Source of the DNA: Calditrichales bacterium MX18-03
GTDB taxonomy: Bacteria; Bacillota; Clostridia; Lutisporales; Lutisporaceae
DNA: 64,000 nt
Reading direction: 5' to 3'
Assembly (NCBI GenBank): GCA_021083345.1
Contig: JAJGRE010000002.1
Span: 620,001-684,000 of the forward strand
The notes under the pieces were generated by a model that made no database searches, was not told the DNA's origin, and was given only the letters and a program-made list of their open reading frames with translations. This document shows, one piece after another, positions 1 to 8,531 of this stretch; the first letter of the stretch is position 1; every line of letters starts with the position of its first letter. The translations under genes were made by a program, and so were the position numbers.

Positions 1-14
1 ATAACCTGCGACAT
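1..14 (-). CDS. 5' end of a gene running off the left edge
   Basis: An ATG at 14-12 (minus strand) opens with Met-Ser-Gln-Val before the window ends. A strong ribosome binding site, GGAGGTG at 26-20, lies five bases upstream. The gene stands behind a sigma-54 promoter at 67-82 and operator-like repeats at 136-224, so it is probably the target of the sigma-54 activator encoded next door at 238-2808. Four codons do not allow a product to be named. Confidence 0.7.
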
Positions 15-66
15 TAAAACACCTCCACTATGCAAATACTATGTTTGTTATATAACGAACACATTT

Positions 67-82
67 TGCAAGACTCATGCCG
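67..82 (-). promoter_or_regulatory. sigma-54 (-24/-12) promoter
   Basis: The minus strand reads CGGCATGAGTCTTGCA. The GG and GC dinucleotides are separated by exactly 10 bases, and GGCA and TTGCA match the sigma-54 consensus TGGCAC-N5-TTGCW. Transcription would start roughly a dozen bases downstream, leaving a short leader before the ATG at 14. Possible activator sites lie 54-142 bases upstream, a normal enhancer distance. The first base is C rather than T. Confidence 0.75.
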
Positions 83-135
83 ATTCACCAAAGTCCGCTG
101 TTCAACGGTTCAGAGCGGGTTGTCCTTCTTTTCTC

Positions 136-224
136 ATGCAGCAGTGCATTAAAGTTCCGCTGCAATGGGAGCAAAACGGCAAAAATAGGTAATGCAGCTG
201 CGCATTATTAATGCACAGCTGCAT
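136..224. promoter_or_regulatory. three-copy repeat, probable activator (enhancer) sites
   Basis: Three copies of a 16-bp element occur: ATGCAGCAGTGCATTA at 136-151, ATGCAGCTGCGCATTA at 192-207, and an inverted copy at 209-224 reading ATGCAGCTGTGCATTA on the minus strand. The last two form a near-perfect dyad around base 208. The cluster lies between the activator gene and the sigma-54 promoter, as expected for binding sites of an enhancer-binding protein. The 192-224 dyad could also act as a terminator for the activator gene (TTTTT follows about ten bases on), but the third, separate copy favours protein binding. Confidence 0.6.
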
Positions 225-237
225 TGGAGGGGCACCT

Positions 238-2808
238 CTATTTCCTGTCTTGCAGGTTCTTCAGCTTCCTGACGATAGTGGACTGGTTGACGCCCAATAC
301 TTCGGCTATCTTGTAGGTATTGCCGTAAGCCTTGTAAGCACGGGTAATGATCTGCTTCTCCAGCTCGGAAATGGCTTCTCTGAGCGGTACGATGCTGTTT
401 ACGATGATCTGCCCGTGCTGCGTCTTTGAAAGCCGGTTCATATACGGCGGGATATCCTTTGCTGTGATCTCCTGATCAATAGATGTTACAACGATTCTCT
501 CAATAATGTTCTCCAGCTCCCGCACATTGCCGGGCCAATAGTAACTGTCCAATATGGCCGGAACATCCGGGGCGAACTCCTTGCTGCAGCCATACTGCTT
601 GTTGAATACATCCAGAAAATGATGGGCTAGCGGTATAATATCAGCTTTTCTCTCTCTCAACGGCGGGATGTGGATGGAGACCACATTCAACCGGTAATAC
701 AGATCTTCCCTGAACCGGCCTTCATCCACCATTTTCTTCAGGTCATTATTAGTAGCCGCTATGATCCGGATATCGATCTGTTCATTTTTTGAAGAGCCGA
801 TACGGCGCACGTTTTTATCCTGCAGGACCTGGAGCAGCTTCACCTGCAGCGGCGGAGGCAGATCCCCTATTTCATCCAGAAAGATGGTGCCGTTATGGGC
901 CTGCTCAAAGTATCCGGTTTTACCTTCCTTTTTGGCACCTGTAAAGGCACCATACTCATATCCGAAAAACTCGGATTCCAGCAGGTTTTCCGGTATGGCC
1001 CCACAGTTCACCTTTACATAAGGTCCGTCTTTCACCGGACTCAGATTGTGTATCAGCCTGGCGATGACGTCCTTGCCTACACCCGTTTCGCCCAGCAGCA
1101 GAACCGTTGACTTGTACTTTGAAGCCTGTGCGGCCAGCTTCTGTACCTTCCCGAATTCCAGACTTTCTGCAACGATCCCTTCATAGGAGGATATTTCTTT
1201 TCCCTCCTTTTTCGGGATGTCACGCTTCAAACGGCTCAGCTCCTCAATATCACGGATATTGGTCACAACGCCGACAATTTCATCTTTCTCGTATATAGGG
1301 TTGCCGGTGGCGATAAACCGCTTTTGGTTTTTGCCTTCCTGCAAAAAAGTGACTCTTCTTTTTTCCTTCAGGGCCAGCAAGGCTGCAGCCGGTATGTCTT
1401 CCAGCCCCACCATGTTGTTCCAGGCAGAGTTGGCTTTGATGATTTTGCCAGCCGCATCGCATACCACCATCCCATCGTAGGATGACTCAAATATGGCATT
1501 CAACTGCTCATTCAGGCGATTCACGGTATCACAGGCTTCACTCAGCTTCAAGCAGCTTTGGCTTTTCTGGGAGAGCAAATAGGGGATGCACATTTCCACC
1601 TCCGCAATTCCCTGGTATACGGCAGTGGCCTTATCCCTGCAGGTCAAATAGCCGCAGGCGCCGCAGTTCAGCTCATCCTCCTCCGCAAATTTATCGATTT
1701 GGGCAAGTATGCTTCGAATACTGCCTTCATCAGGCTGGCTTAGGGGCACCATCCTATCATGAAAAGTTCTTCCCATATCGATGTCTTCAAACCTGCCGAT
1801 CGGAATCTCCCCCTGAACAACGGCCTTCCTGCCGATTAAATCCACGATAAGCTTTTGTCGTTCATGGATCAGCAGGTCATTTTCCATACCGGCGCCGTCT
1901 ATGCAGCCTCTGCAGCCCAAAACATCGTAAAACAGAAAGTCCGATGTGCCATACCTTTGAGCTTGCTCCAAATGCTTCACCAGCTCTATGCAATTGCTTA
2001 TGCCTTCACATGAAATCAGTTGATCCTCTGCAAATCTGCCTCTCAGATTCGAAATGATTCCGTCGGAAAGCGGTATTCTTCTGCCTTTGGCAGAAGCAGT
2101 ATAGTAAGGTATGGGGTTTGCCTCTCTGCGATTTGCACTCTTTTCATCGATGCTATTGAACAGTCTGCTGATTTCTTCGTATGTCAAGGCTGCATTGATG
2201 CATCCGTCAAACTGTTCCTGCTGAATCTCATCTTTTTTGGCGATGCAGGGTCCTATAAAAACGATACCGACATCTTCTTCCCTATATCTGCGCCTTATGA
2301 TCCTTCCCGTAACAATCATCGGAGAACTGACCGGCAACAGGTTGGGAATCAGCTGCGGGAAATGCTTTTCAACCAAGTTGACAAAAGTCGGACACGGTGA
2401 GCTTAGCCATGCTTTGTCGGGGTTGGCTTCTGCATAAGCAGCGGAGCTATCGATCACGTATTCTGCCCCGATGGCCGCCTCCCAAATCTCATGGAATCCC
2501 AGCCTGCCCAGCTTCTCAATGATTTGCTCCGGTGTCAGGGGGTAAAGCCCCGCCGTGTAGGATGGTGCCAGCAATGCAATGGTTTTCTTTCCTGAATGTA
2601 AAATGGATACTGCACCCGGGATACAGTTCTGGATTTTCTTGGCATGGCGCGAACAGTGCTTGACGCAGTTGCCGCATTGAATGCACCTGGCTTGTATAAC
2701 CTCCGCCTTGCCCTCCTTGATCCGGACCGCCTTTACAGGACAATTCCGCACACAGGAATAGCATTGTCTGCATTTTGAGCTGTCCGTGACAATAATCGGC
2801 TCCGACAC
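238..2808 (-). CDS. [FeFe]-hydrogenase-like sensor / sigma-54 activator
   Basis: Predicted redox- or H2-sensing transcription activator of 856 residues. Order: two 4Fe-4S clusters (about residues 8-50, CxxCxxCxxxCP twice); an [FeFe]-hydrogenase-like domain (about 70-370) with SSPCP, GPCIAKKDE and LGCRGC in place of the three H-cluster motifs; a four-Cys iron-sulfur motif (LNCGACGYLTC) near 390-420; PAS (about 430-530); sigma-54 AAA+ ATPase with Walker A GETGVGKD (about 573-580), GAFTGA (about 620) and FLDEIGD; and a C-terminal Fis-type HTH. I chose the GTG at 2808 because AGGGGGTG sits seven bases upstream; the open frame extends to 2973 but that stretch has no conserved sequence. The first hydrogenase motif lacks the usual paired Cys, so a sensory rather than catalytic role is inferred. 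It resembles group C/D sensory hydrogenase-like proteins in layout. Confidence 0.85.
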   Translation of the reverse strand: MSEPIIVTDSSKCRQCYSCVRNCPVKAVRIKEGKAEVIQARCIQCGNCVKHCSRHAKKIQNCIPGAVSILHSGKKTIALLAPSYTAGLYPLTPEQIIEKLGRLGFHEIWEAAIGAEYVIDSSAAYAEANPDKAWLSSPCPTFVNLVEKHFPQLIPNLLPVSSPMIVTGRIIRRRYREEDVGIVFIGPCIAKKDEIQQEQFDGCINAALTYEEISRLFNSIDEKSANRREANPIPYYTASAKGRRIPLSDGIISNLRGRFAEDQLISCEGISNCIELVKHLEQAQRYGTSDFLFYDVLGCRGCIDGAGMENDLLIHERQKLIVDLIGRKAVVQGEIPIGRFEDIDMGRTFHDRMVPLSQPDEGSIRSILAQIDKFAEEDELNCGACGYLTCRDKATAVYQGIAEVEMCIPYLLSQKSQSCLKLSEACDTVNRLNEQLNAIFESSYDGMVVCDAAGKIIKANSAWNNMVGLEDIPAAALLALKEKRRVTFLQEGKNQKRFIATGNPIYEKDEIVGVVTNIRDIEELSRLKRDIPKKEGKEISSYEGIVAESLEFGKVQKLAAQASKYKSTVLLLGETGVGKDVIARLIHNLSPVKDGPYVKVNCGAIPENLLESEFFGYEYGAFTGAKKEGKTGYFEQAHNGTIFLDEIGDLPPPLQVKLLQVLQDKNVRRIGSSKNEQIDIRIIAATNNDLKKMVDEGRFREDLYYRLNVVSIHIPPLRERKADIIPLAHHFLDVFNKQYGCSKEFAPDVPAILDSYYWPGNVRELENIIERIVVTSIDQEITAKDIPPYMNRLSKTQHGQIIVNSIVPLREAISELEKQIITRAYKAYGNTYKIAEVLGVNQSTIVRKLKNLQDRK

Positions 2809-2924
2809 ATGATCACCCCCTGGTTTTTTATATGACCGCCATGTAAAGGTTATGTCTGCACGGGCGTTATAGTTTCTTTTGCTTTGGGTTAAGTAAATTA
2901 TATACCTTCCTGCCGTTTTCTTCC

Positions 2925-2970
2925 AGTCTCTAAAAACGAATGGGATTACAACCCTCAAGTTGCAATCCCA
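2925..2970 (-). terminator. intrinsic terminator after the chemoreceptor gene
   Basis: On the minus strand TGGGATTGCAAC and GTTGTAATCCCA form a 12-bp stem with one G-T pair and a six-base loop, followed within a few bases by GTTTTTAG. It begins about 20 bases after the stop of the gene at 2990-4561. Confidence 0.65.
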
Positions 2971-2989
2971 CATTGAATCATATTCAAAT

Positions 2990-4561
2990 CTATAGCTTCA
3001 GATCGCCCAGCAAAACACCTGTTATCTCACCGGCGGCATTCCGCACCGGTACCGACATGGCAATGCAGTAATTGTTTGTATCAACAGAGATATAGGGCTT
3101 TGACATATAGGTTTTGCCTTCGATAGCCTCCTTAAAATACGGTCGGTGTGCATAGCTTGCATATACCTGCTGCTCTGGCAGGTCCAGATTCACAGCCTTT
3201 CTCATCCCATCCTTCTGCAGGGCGGCCAGCAGTTCAAAATATGGATGAGCGGCCTGCTTTTCCTTCAGGATGGGGGTGCAGGTGCGATAGTCCATCGCTG
3301 ACAAACCCGGTGTTTTGGCTATCTCGCCTAATGCGGACACTGCTTTGTCTATCTGCCGCTGCAGTTTATCGTCTACCCGGTAGGCCTGGACGAACCCGCC
3401 GATATACTGCTCTATCTCCTTGTTCATATCCACCAGACGGGTCAACCTATTGAAAATGGTTTCCGTTGTATCCGCCTGCTCCTCCGTGCTGGCTGCCAGC
3501 TCCTGTGTTGCGGCTGCCAGGCCTTCAAAGGTGTGGGATGTGCTCTCAATGATTTTGACCACTTTATCGATCTTGTCTGCCTGGTCCTCCAGTTGGATAT
3601 CGATTTCACCAAATGCATCAAAGGTTTCTTTAGTCTCTGTATTAATCTTGTTCAGGTATTCCTTTGTGATGCGGGAGAAATCAATATTCTCCTGGATGGT
3701 GCGTGTCTCCTTCTCCATACCGGAGGTTATATCCAGTATCTCTGTCTTGATCCCGTTTACCACTTTCTGAATCTGCTTTGCCTGCTCCGTGGAGTCCTCC
3801 GCCAGCTTCCGCACTTCGGATGCGACCACCGCAAAGCCTTTTCCCGCTTCACCGGCACGGGCTGCCTCTATGGAAGCGTTCAGGGCCAGCATGTTGGTGC
3901 TCTCGCTGATCTTGCTGACGTGATCTGCTATGCTTTGTATCAAATAGGTCTGCTTTTCCAGCTCCCGGATGCGGCTGATTGTCTCCAGACTGGATTTGGC
4001 TGTCATATCCAGCTTCTCTATCAGGGTTTGGAAATTGCTGTTGCTTGCATTGATGGTTGCGATCGTATTATTTGCCTTCTGCTTGACGGACTCAGATTTT
4101 GAAGCGATCTTCTTCGCAGAATCAATGACTTCATAGGAATAGCTTTCGGCATGATTGATCTGGGCCATCTGCTCTTCCATGCTTTTTGCTATGTCATTGA
4201 CCACCGAGGCCATTTCTTTGCTGCCATGATTGACCTTTCGGGCATCCTGGTTCAGCTCGCTGGCATAGCTGGTGGTCTTGTCCGCCATGGCGTTGACCTG
4301 TGCCACCAAGCCCCTGAACCGCATCGTCAAGCTGTTCAGATTGGTCAGAAGGGTGTCGAAAGCGCTGCTGCGTTTTATCTCAACATTATGGGTCAGGTCT
4401 CCCTGAGACATGTTCTTGAGCAGTCCGCTTACGCGTTTGACTTCTTTTTTGAGGGGTCTTACAAGAAAGAAAAATGACAGAATGAGTAATACGGTGAAAA
4501 GCAACCCGGTCACCAGACTGTTGAATACTATGCTGCCTGCTGATATGCTTGGTATTCGCAT
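2990..4561 (-). CDS. methyl-accepting chemotaxis-type receptor with C-terminal Cache-like domain
   Basis: 523 residues: one N-terminal membrane segment (about 10-32), a HAMP-like linker (about 33-90), the coiled MCP signalling domain with the highly conserved hairpin ([26 protein letters not shown], about 225-250), then about 110 extra residues. The tail ([20 protein letters not shown], then MSVPVRN and GVLLGDLKL) looks like a PDC/Cache ligand-binding fold, which normally lies outside the membrane and before the signalling domain. Here it would be cytoplasmic and after it. The start has a GGGGGG ribosome binding site eight bases upstream. No che genes adjoin. The organisation suggests a cytoplasmic-signal receptor; the ligand cannot be told. 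Confidence 0.85.
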   Translation of the reverse strand: MRIPSISAGSIVFNSLVTGLLFTVLLILSFFFLVRPLKKEVKRVSGLLKNMSQGDLTHNVEIKRSSAFDTLLTNLNSLTMRFRGLVAQVNAMADKTTSYASELNQDARKVNHGSKEMASVVNDIAKSMEEQMAQINHAESYSYEVIDSAKKIASKSESVKQKANNTIATINASNSNFQTLIEKLDMTAKSSLETISRIRELEKQTYLIQSIADHVSKISESTNMLALNASIEAARAGEAGKGFAVVASEVRKLAEDSTEQAKQIQKVVNGIKTEILDITSGMEKETRTIQENIDFSRITKEYLNKINTETKETFDAFGEIDIQLEDQADKIDKVVKIIESTSHTFEGLAAATQELAASTEEQADTTETIFNRLTRLVDMNKEIEQYIGGFVQAYRVDDKLQRQIDKAVSALGEIAKTPGLSAMDYRTCTPILKEKQAAHPYFELLAALQKDGMRKAVNLDLPEQQVYASYAHRPYFKEAIEGKTYMSKPYISVDTNNYCIAMSVPVRNAAGEITGVLLGDLKL

Positions 4562-4624
4562 TATGCATCCCCCCTATTCGACTTATATATATTTAATTCG
4601 CCTTTTCCTTCCTTTTATCCTTCT

Positions 4625-5461
4625 TTATAGGATGTTTACCTTTTGCCAAATGCCGTTCTTTAGAATCACCTGCTCTGTATAGCCGGCCTCCCTGGCCATG
4701 GAAAAGGCCAGGTCAAAATAACCGTCAAGGTTTTCCGGCGCATGGGTATCCGAGTTTATTGTGATGGGTATATCCAGCCTTTTGCATTCATGCAGGATCC
4801 AGTCGCTTGGGTATGGCACACTCAGAAAGCCTCTGATCATGGCGCCTGTATTGATTTCCAGGATTGTCCCGCTTTCCTTTACTGCCAGCAATGTTTCCTG
4901 CACTGCTTCCCTGTACCAGCCTTCCTTCTCAGAAAAGAACTTCTCATCGCGATTGCTCTTTTTGATGATGTCGAAGTGTCCCAACACAGCCGGCTTGCAT
5001 AAGCGCACCATGTCCTGGATGCGTCCGTAATAAGCTTTGACAAATGCTCTCATATCTCCTTTGAAGTAATCGTTCAGGGTTCTCCTGAAATCATCGTCGC
5101 CGCCATCAATACCATAGCAGGTTTCATCCGCGGCAGTTCTGAAAAAATGGACGGAACCGATGACATAGTCCAGATCATATTTATTAAACAGCTTCCCGTT
5201 GTCACTCTCAAAAAAGTCGATTTCCATGCCGCAATATATCTCGATATCCTCCTTGAATTCCTGCTTAAGCTTTTGAACCGTATCCAGATAGCTCTCCACG
5301 CTGCTTTCTTTCATGTTCCATACGGTCTCAAAAGGAAGTGGCGCATGGCTGGAGAAGCCCAGATGCTTGAAGCCCTTGGCAATGGCTTGCTCCACAAACG
5401 CCCTTGGCTCACCGACACCATCACAGAATTTGCAGTGTGTGTGGTAATTTGATATTCTCAA
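4625..5461 (-). CDS. PHP-domain phosphatase, histidinol-phosphatase family
   Basis: 278 residues of the PHP metal-dependent phosphoesterase fold, related to HisK/HisJ histidinol-phosphate phosphatases. Visible ligands: the N-terminal NYHTHCKFCDG motif, the SSHAP motif (about 40), GMEIDF (about 80), and the C-terminal ITINSDTHAPENL motif. I chose the TTG at 5461 because AGGAGTG lies just upstream and the PHP motif follows at once; the open frame extends to 5527 without recognisable sequence. No other his genes are nearby, so the substrate may be histidinol phosphate or another phosphate ester. Confidence 0.8.
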   Translation of the reverse strand: MRISNYHTHCKFCDGVGEPRAFVEQAIAKGFKHLGFSSHAPLPFETVWNMKESSVESYLDTVQKLKQEFKEDIEIYCGMEIDFFESDNGKLFNKYDLDYVIGSVHFFRTAADETCYGIDGGDDDFRRTLNDYFKGDMRAFVKAYYGRIQDMVRLCKPAVLGHFDIIKKSNRDEKFFSEKEGWYREAVQETLLAVKESGTILEINTGAMIRGFLSVPYPSDWILHECKRLDIPITINSDTHAPENLDGYFDLAFSMAREAGYTEQVILKNGIWQKVNIL

Positions 5462-5504
5462 TCGTATCACTCCTGTTTTTATGTATTTGAAATTCTTATT
5501 ACAA

Positions 5505-5552
5505 TAAAAAACCTTTCGGCAACACATTTATCTTAATGTTACCAAAAGGTTT
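5505..5552 (-). terminator. intrinsic terminator
   Basis: Arms 5538-5552 and 5509-5523 pair along 15 positions (AAACCTTT-GGTAAC with GTTGCC-AAAGGTTT) and run into TTTTTT on the minus strand. It lies between the DUF378 gene (5666-5893) and the phosphatase gene, so it would end transcripts of the former. Confidence 0.75.
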
Positions 5553-5583
5553 AATTATTGCAAGTCCAGTTATTGATTTTTCT

Positions 5584-5657
5584 GGTGTCAGGTACAGAAC
5601 TTAAGAACTTTTTTTATACATCCACTATTTAAGTTATTTTGTTCTGTACTTGGCACC
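5584..5657. repeat. REP-like inverted repeat with GTGYCARGTACA arms
   Basis: GGTGTCAGGTACAGAAC at 5584-5600 is mirrored by GTTCTGTACTTGGCACC at 5641-5657 (15 of 17 bases pair). The spacer is about 40 bases and AT-rich, with a further partly matching stretch next to the arms. A related single arm, AAGTGCCAGGTACACAG, occurs at about 8419-8435. This looks like a dispersed palindromic element of the REP/REPIN kind, but no partner transposase is recognisable in the window. Confidence 0.5.
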
Positions 5658-5665
5658 TATCCTAC

Positions 5666-5893
5666 TTATACTCTGTTCTTATCCCTTGTTGCTGCCTTAT
5701 CACGCTCTCTGAAAAGCAGACTGATGCACCAGATGCCCGCAATACCCACCAAAGTATAAATCACTCTGCTGAGAAGAGCATCCTGCCCTCCCAAAATAGC
5801 TGCCACCAGATCATACTGAAAAAGACCGACCAATAACCAGTTCAAGGCCCCCACAATAACTAAAACAAGTGCTAATCTGTCCATACAGTCCAA
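5666..5893 (-). CDS. DUF378 family small membrane protein
   Basis: 75 residues with two membrane segments: LVLVIVGALNWLLVGLF (about 9-25) and a second around 40-62 (SRVIYTLVGIAGIWCISLLF). The GALNWLLVG motif is typical of DUF378 (YuzA-like) proteins, whose function is not established. The start is uncertain: a TTG at 5893 with AAAGGA only three bases upstream, or the ATG at 5884. The charged tail lies in the cytoplasm by the positive-inside rule. It is a single gene with its own terminator at 5505-5552. Confidence 0.75.
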   Translation of the reverse strand: MDCMDRLALVLVIVGALNWLLVGLFQYDLVAAILGGQDALLSRVIYTLVGIAGIWCISLLFRERDKAATRDKNRV

Positions 5894-6147
5894 ACATCCT
5901 TTCTTTTGCAGAATTTTTACATTTTTCTAAACGAATAGAGTTAATTAGTGACCTTTTTGTATAAACCTTTTTAAACAAGCTTCATACAAGATTTCTCTGC
6001 TGTTAAATTGTTTGATATCAGCCCTTTACAAAGGTTCAACGGATTATAATATATTATTTTCACTTTAAAAATTATTATACTTTTGTACAAAGCTTTCATA
6101 ATTCTGGTTCATTGAGCTTCGGCGCAAAGTAATGCTAAAATCTTACG

Positions 6148-6176
6148 TTGGTGAGTCCTGTTTTGTATGATACAAT
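6148..6176 (+). promoter_or_regulatory. sigma-A type promoter of the FtsH-like operon
   Basis: TTGGTG at 6148-6153 and TACAAT at 6171-6176 are separated by 17 bases, close to the vegetative consensus. The first gene starts 35 bases downstream at 6211. The stretch 5894-6147 upstream is AT-rich and shows no gene. Confidence 0.6.
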
Positions 6177-6210
6177 ATTATGTAAACTAATTTCAGATGG
6201 GAGGCCTGTT

Positions 6211-6738
6211 ATGAAAATAAAATACATTCAGCTTCTGAAGGGCTGTATGGCATTCATTATAACAGTGGCATGCTTGTATATAGTACAAGCAGTATGGCAG
6301 AGCTACGCAATCGACTTGCCTATAGATACAGCATTAAACGATATTGACGGAGTTCTTAGTGTAAATTTGGCGGATGGTCATAAAATTAGTGACAGTACAA
6401 CTATATACGTTACACTAGACAATACAGCCAATCTTCAAAAAACTTACAAAGAAATCAACACAAAAATTGAACAGACACTAAAAGGCAGCAAATATACTCT
6501 GGAAATAAAGGATAACCGTTCTCCCGAGCTGGAGCAGATTTACTATGACGTACATTACTATATTCAAAAGGCGATAGTAGATGGAGACTTTCCGCTGCTT
6601 GAAGCAAAAATCCGGGAAAAAGCTGATTCAGCAGGAGCCGCAGCAAAGGTTTATGTAGATGAACAGAATATTTATCTGCAGCTTGCAAAAACCGACTGTA
6701 TTTTATACTCTGTAGTAGCCCGACAATCTGAAAGATAG
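6211..6738 (+). CDS. membrane-anchored protein of unknown function, partner of FtsH-like gene
   Basis: 175 residues: one N-terminal membrane segment (about 9-29) followed by about 145 mostly alpha/beta residues predicted outside the cytoplasm. The start at 6211 has GGGAGG six bases upstream; the open frame begins at 6148 but overlaps the promoter. The stop is one base before the start of the FtsH-like gene, so the two are co-transcribed and probably work together. I do not recognise the domain. Because the partner lacks the usual FtsH extracytoplasmic domain, this protein may supply it in trans; that is inference. Confidence 0.75.
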   Translation: MKIKYIQLLKGCMAFIITVACLYIVQAVWQSYAIDLPIDTALNDIDGVLSVNLADGHKISDSTTIYVTLDNTANLQKTYKEINTKIEQTLKGSKYTLEIKDNRSPELEQIYYDVHYYIQKAIVDGDFPLLEAKIREKADSAGAAAKVYVDEQNIYLQLAKTDCILYSVVARQSER

Positions 6739-6739
6739 G

Positions 6740-8245
6740 ATGGAATCTTTGATGAAAAATAAAGAAATAATCATTGGAGCTGGGTTGGGAATACTTTTGT
6801 TCCTTATGCTTCAAGGCGTGGATATTCTCCCTGTAGTATTCTTGGCAGGTATAGTCGGCGCAGTATTATATTTCAACTTTAGAAAGCAGCGTGGTCATGA
6901 CAGCAACATTGCTTCAGTAGAAAGAAATACCTGCACAATTTCCTTTGATGATATAGGCGGTCAAGAGGTTGCCAAAAACGAGCTCATTGAGGCTCTCGAT
7001 TTCATGAAAAACGATGAACAGATAAAACTTTTGGGAATACGTCCCTTAAAAGGAATACTGCTCAGTGGACCTCCCGGTACAGGGAAAACTTTACTGGCCA
7101 AAGCTGCTGCTCAGTTTACAAACTCGGTATTCTTGTCCACCAGCGGCTCAGAATTCGTAGAAATGTATGTGGGGGTAGGTGCACAGAGAGTGCGCAGGCT
7201 TTTCGACCAAGCAAAAGAAGCAGCAAAAAAACTCAAAAAATCCAGCGCTGTTATATTCATTGACGAAATAGAGGTGCTTGGAGGAGCAAGAGGCCAGAAT
7301 CACGGAAATCAGGAGCATGACCAGACACTGAACGAGCTTTTGGTACAGATGGATGGCATATCCTCTGACGAAGGGGTAAAATTACTGATCATCGGCGCTA
7401 CAAATCGTGTTGATATGCTGGATCCCGCCTTGCTTCGTCCCGGCAGGTTTGACCGCCTGGTAAAGGTTGATTTGCCTGATAAAAAAGGACGCTTGCATAT
7501 TCTAAAGCTGCATACCAGAAACAAACCACTTGCAGCAGATGTATCCATTGGTGCTTTGGCAAAGGACACCTTCGGATTCTCTGGTGCGCAATTGGAGAGT
7601 GTGACTAATGAAGCCGCCATACTAGCGATGCGCGATGCTTCAGAAAATATTACATCCAGTCATTTCAGAAGTGCTATCGAAAAGGTAATGATGGGTGAGA
7701 AGCTTGACAGGCTTCCCAGCAAGGAAGAAAAGCACAGGATAGCAGTGCATGAATCAGGCCATGCTCTAATTGGTGAGCTTAGGCTTCCTGATTCTGTCGC
7801 CAGTGTCAACGTGGCATCTCGAAGCAATGCCTTGGGCTATGTGCGCCAGACGCAGGAAAATGATATGTACCTATATACTTGCGATTACCTTAAGTCAAGA
7901 ATTGCAGTGGCTTTGGCAGGTGTACTGGCCGAAGAGCTGATATTCAGCAACAGGAGTACAGGTGGCTCCAGTGATTTTAAGCACGCCTCCGACATGGCAA
8001 AGCAGATAATATACAGTGGAATGTCCGAGCTTGGGATTATCTCTGTTGAGGACATCCCAAGGGACCAACTTCATTCAGCTATCACATCGATTCTGAGGGA
8101 GGTAGAGAATGATACCCGCGATCTTCTATCGGGGTATAAAAGCGTTTTGGAGCAGGTAGTTGAGTTATTGCTGGATAAAGAAACAATATCAGGCGATGAA
8201 TTAAGATTTTTATTAAAAAATTCAAATCATTCAGAGTGTGCATAG
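6740..8245 (+). CDS. FtsH-like AAA+ membrane zinc protease
   Basis: 501 residues. Two closely spaced N-terminal membrane segments (about 8-26 and 29-46) with almost no loop, instead of the FtsH extracytoplasmic domain of about 70-80 residues. AAA+ module: Walker A SGPPGTGKT (about 110), Walker B VIFIDEIE (about 172-179), GATNRVDMLDPALLRPGRFDR second region of homology. Protease module: HESGH zinc motif near residue 338 and the downstream TGGSSDFKHASD motif with the third ligand. All catalytic residues seem present. FtsH proteins are usually 600-650 residues, so this is a short paralog; the C-terminal part is also short. It degrades or refolds membrane proteins in the family. The first ATG at 6740 or the one at 6752 could be the start. 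Confidence 0.85.
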   Translation: MESLMKNKEIIIGAGLGILLFLMLQGVDILPVVFLAGIVGAVLYFNFRKQRGHDSNIASVERNTCTISFDDIGGQEVAKNELIEALDFMKNDEQIKLLGIRPLKGILLSGPPGTGKTLLAKAAAQFTNSVFLSTSGSEFVEMYVGVGAQRVRRLFDQAKEAAKKLKKSSAVIFIDEIEVLGGARGQNHGNQEHDQTLNELLVQMDGISSDEGVKLLIIGATNRVDMLDPALLRPGRFDRLVKVDLPDKKGRLHILKLHTRNKPLAADVSIGALAKDTFGFSGAQLESVTNEAAILAMRDASENITSSHFRSAIEKVMMGEKLDRLPSKEEKHRIAVHESGHALIGELRLPDSVASVNVASRSNALGYVRQTQENDMYLYTCDYLKSRIAVALAGVLAEELIFSNRSTGGSSDFKHASDMAKQIIYSGMSELGIISVEDIPRDQLHSAITSILREVENDTRDLLSGYKSVLEQVVELLLDKETISGDELRFLLKNSNHSECA

Positions 8246-8467
8246 AGTAAAAATAGGGAGCATCGCAAAATTGCTATTTAAGCAGCTTGTGATGCTTCCT
8301 GTTTTTTCTCAATATCTTCTTTTATTTCTAGATACTTATAATTATCCTTTTGTTATAGAACTCTATAAAGCATCAGGAAGGTTCTTTTGCTTTTGCAACT
8401 TCTTATTCTTGAATAGATAAGTGCCAGGTACACAGCTTATAAGTTTATTAAAATCAATTAGCATAAC
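8246..8467. other. intergenic stretch with a REP-like arm
   Basis: No gene is visible. The segment contains one arm of the repeat seen at 5584-5657 (AAGTGCCAGGTACACAG, about 8419-8435). On the minus strand a short open stretch around 8352-8284 reads DNYKYLEIKEDIEKKQEASQ and then stops; it could be the tail of a lost gene but is too short to assign. Confidence 0.4.
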
Positions 8468-8531
8468 TGACCTTGCTCCAGTTTGATGGACACTAAGAAT
8501 TCCTCTATAATATAAACGGAGGGATTCAAAA

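Noticed and set aside
192-224. Dyad as an intrinsic terminator of the activator gene
   Set aside because: The T run is about ten bases away and a third separate copy of the same motif points to protein binding; kept only as a minor alternative.
2809-2973. N-terminal extension of the hydrogenase-like activator
   Set aside because: Fifty-five non-conserved residues before a GTG with a strong ribosome site; the ferredoxin domain starts right after the GTG.
3420-4102. Plus-strand open frames opposite the chemoreceptor gene
   Set aside because: They are antisense to a well-conserved MCP domain and lack ribosome sites.
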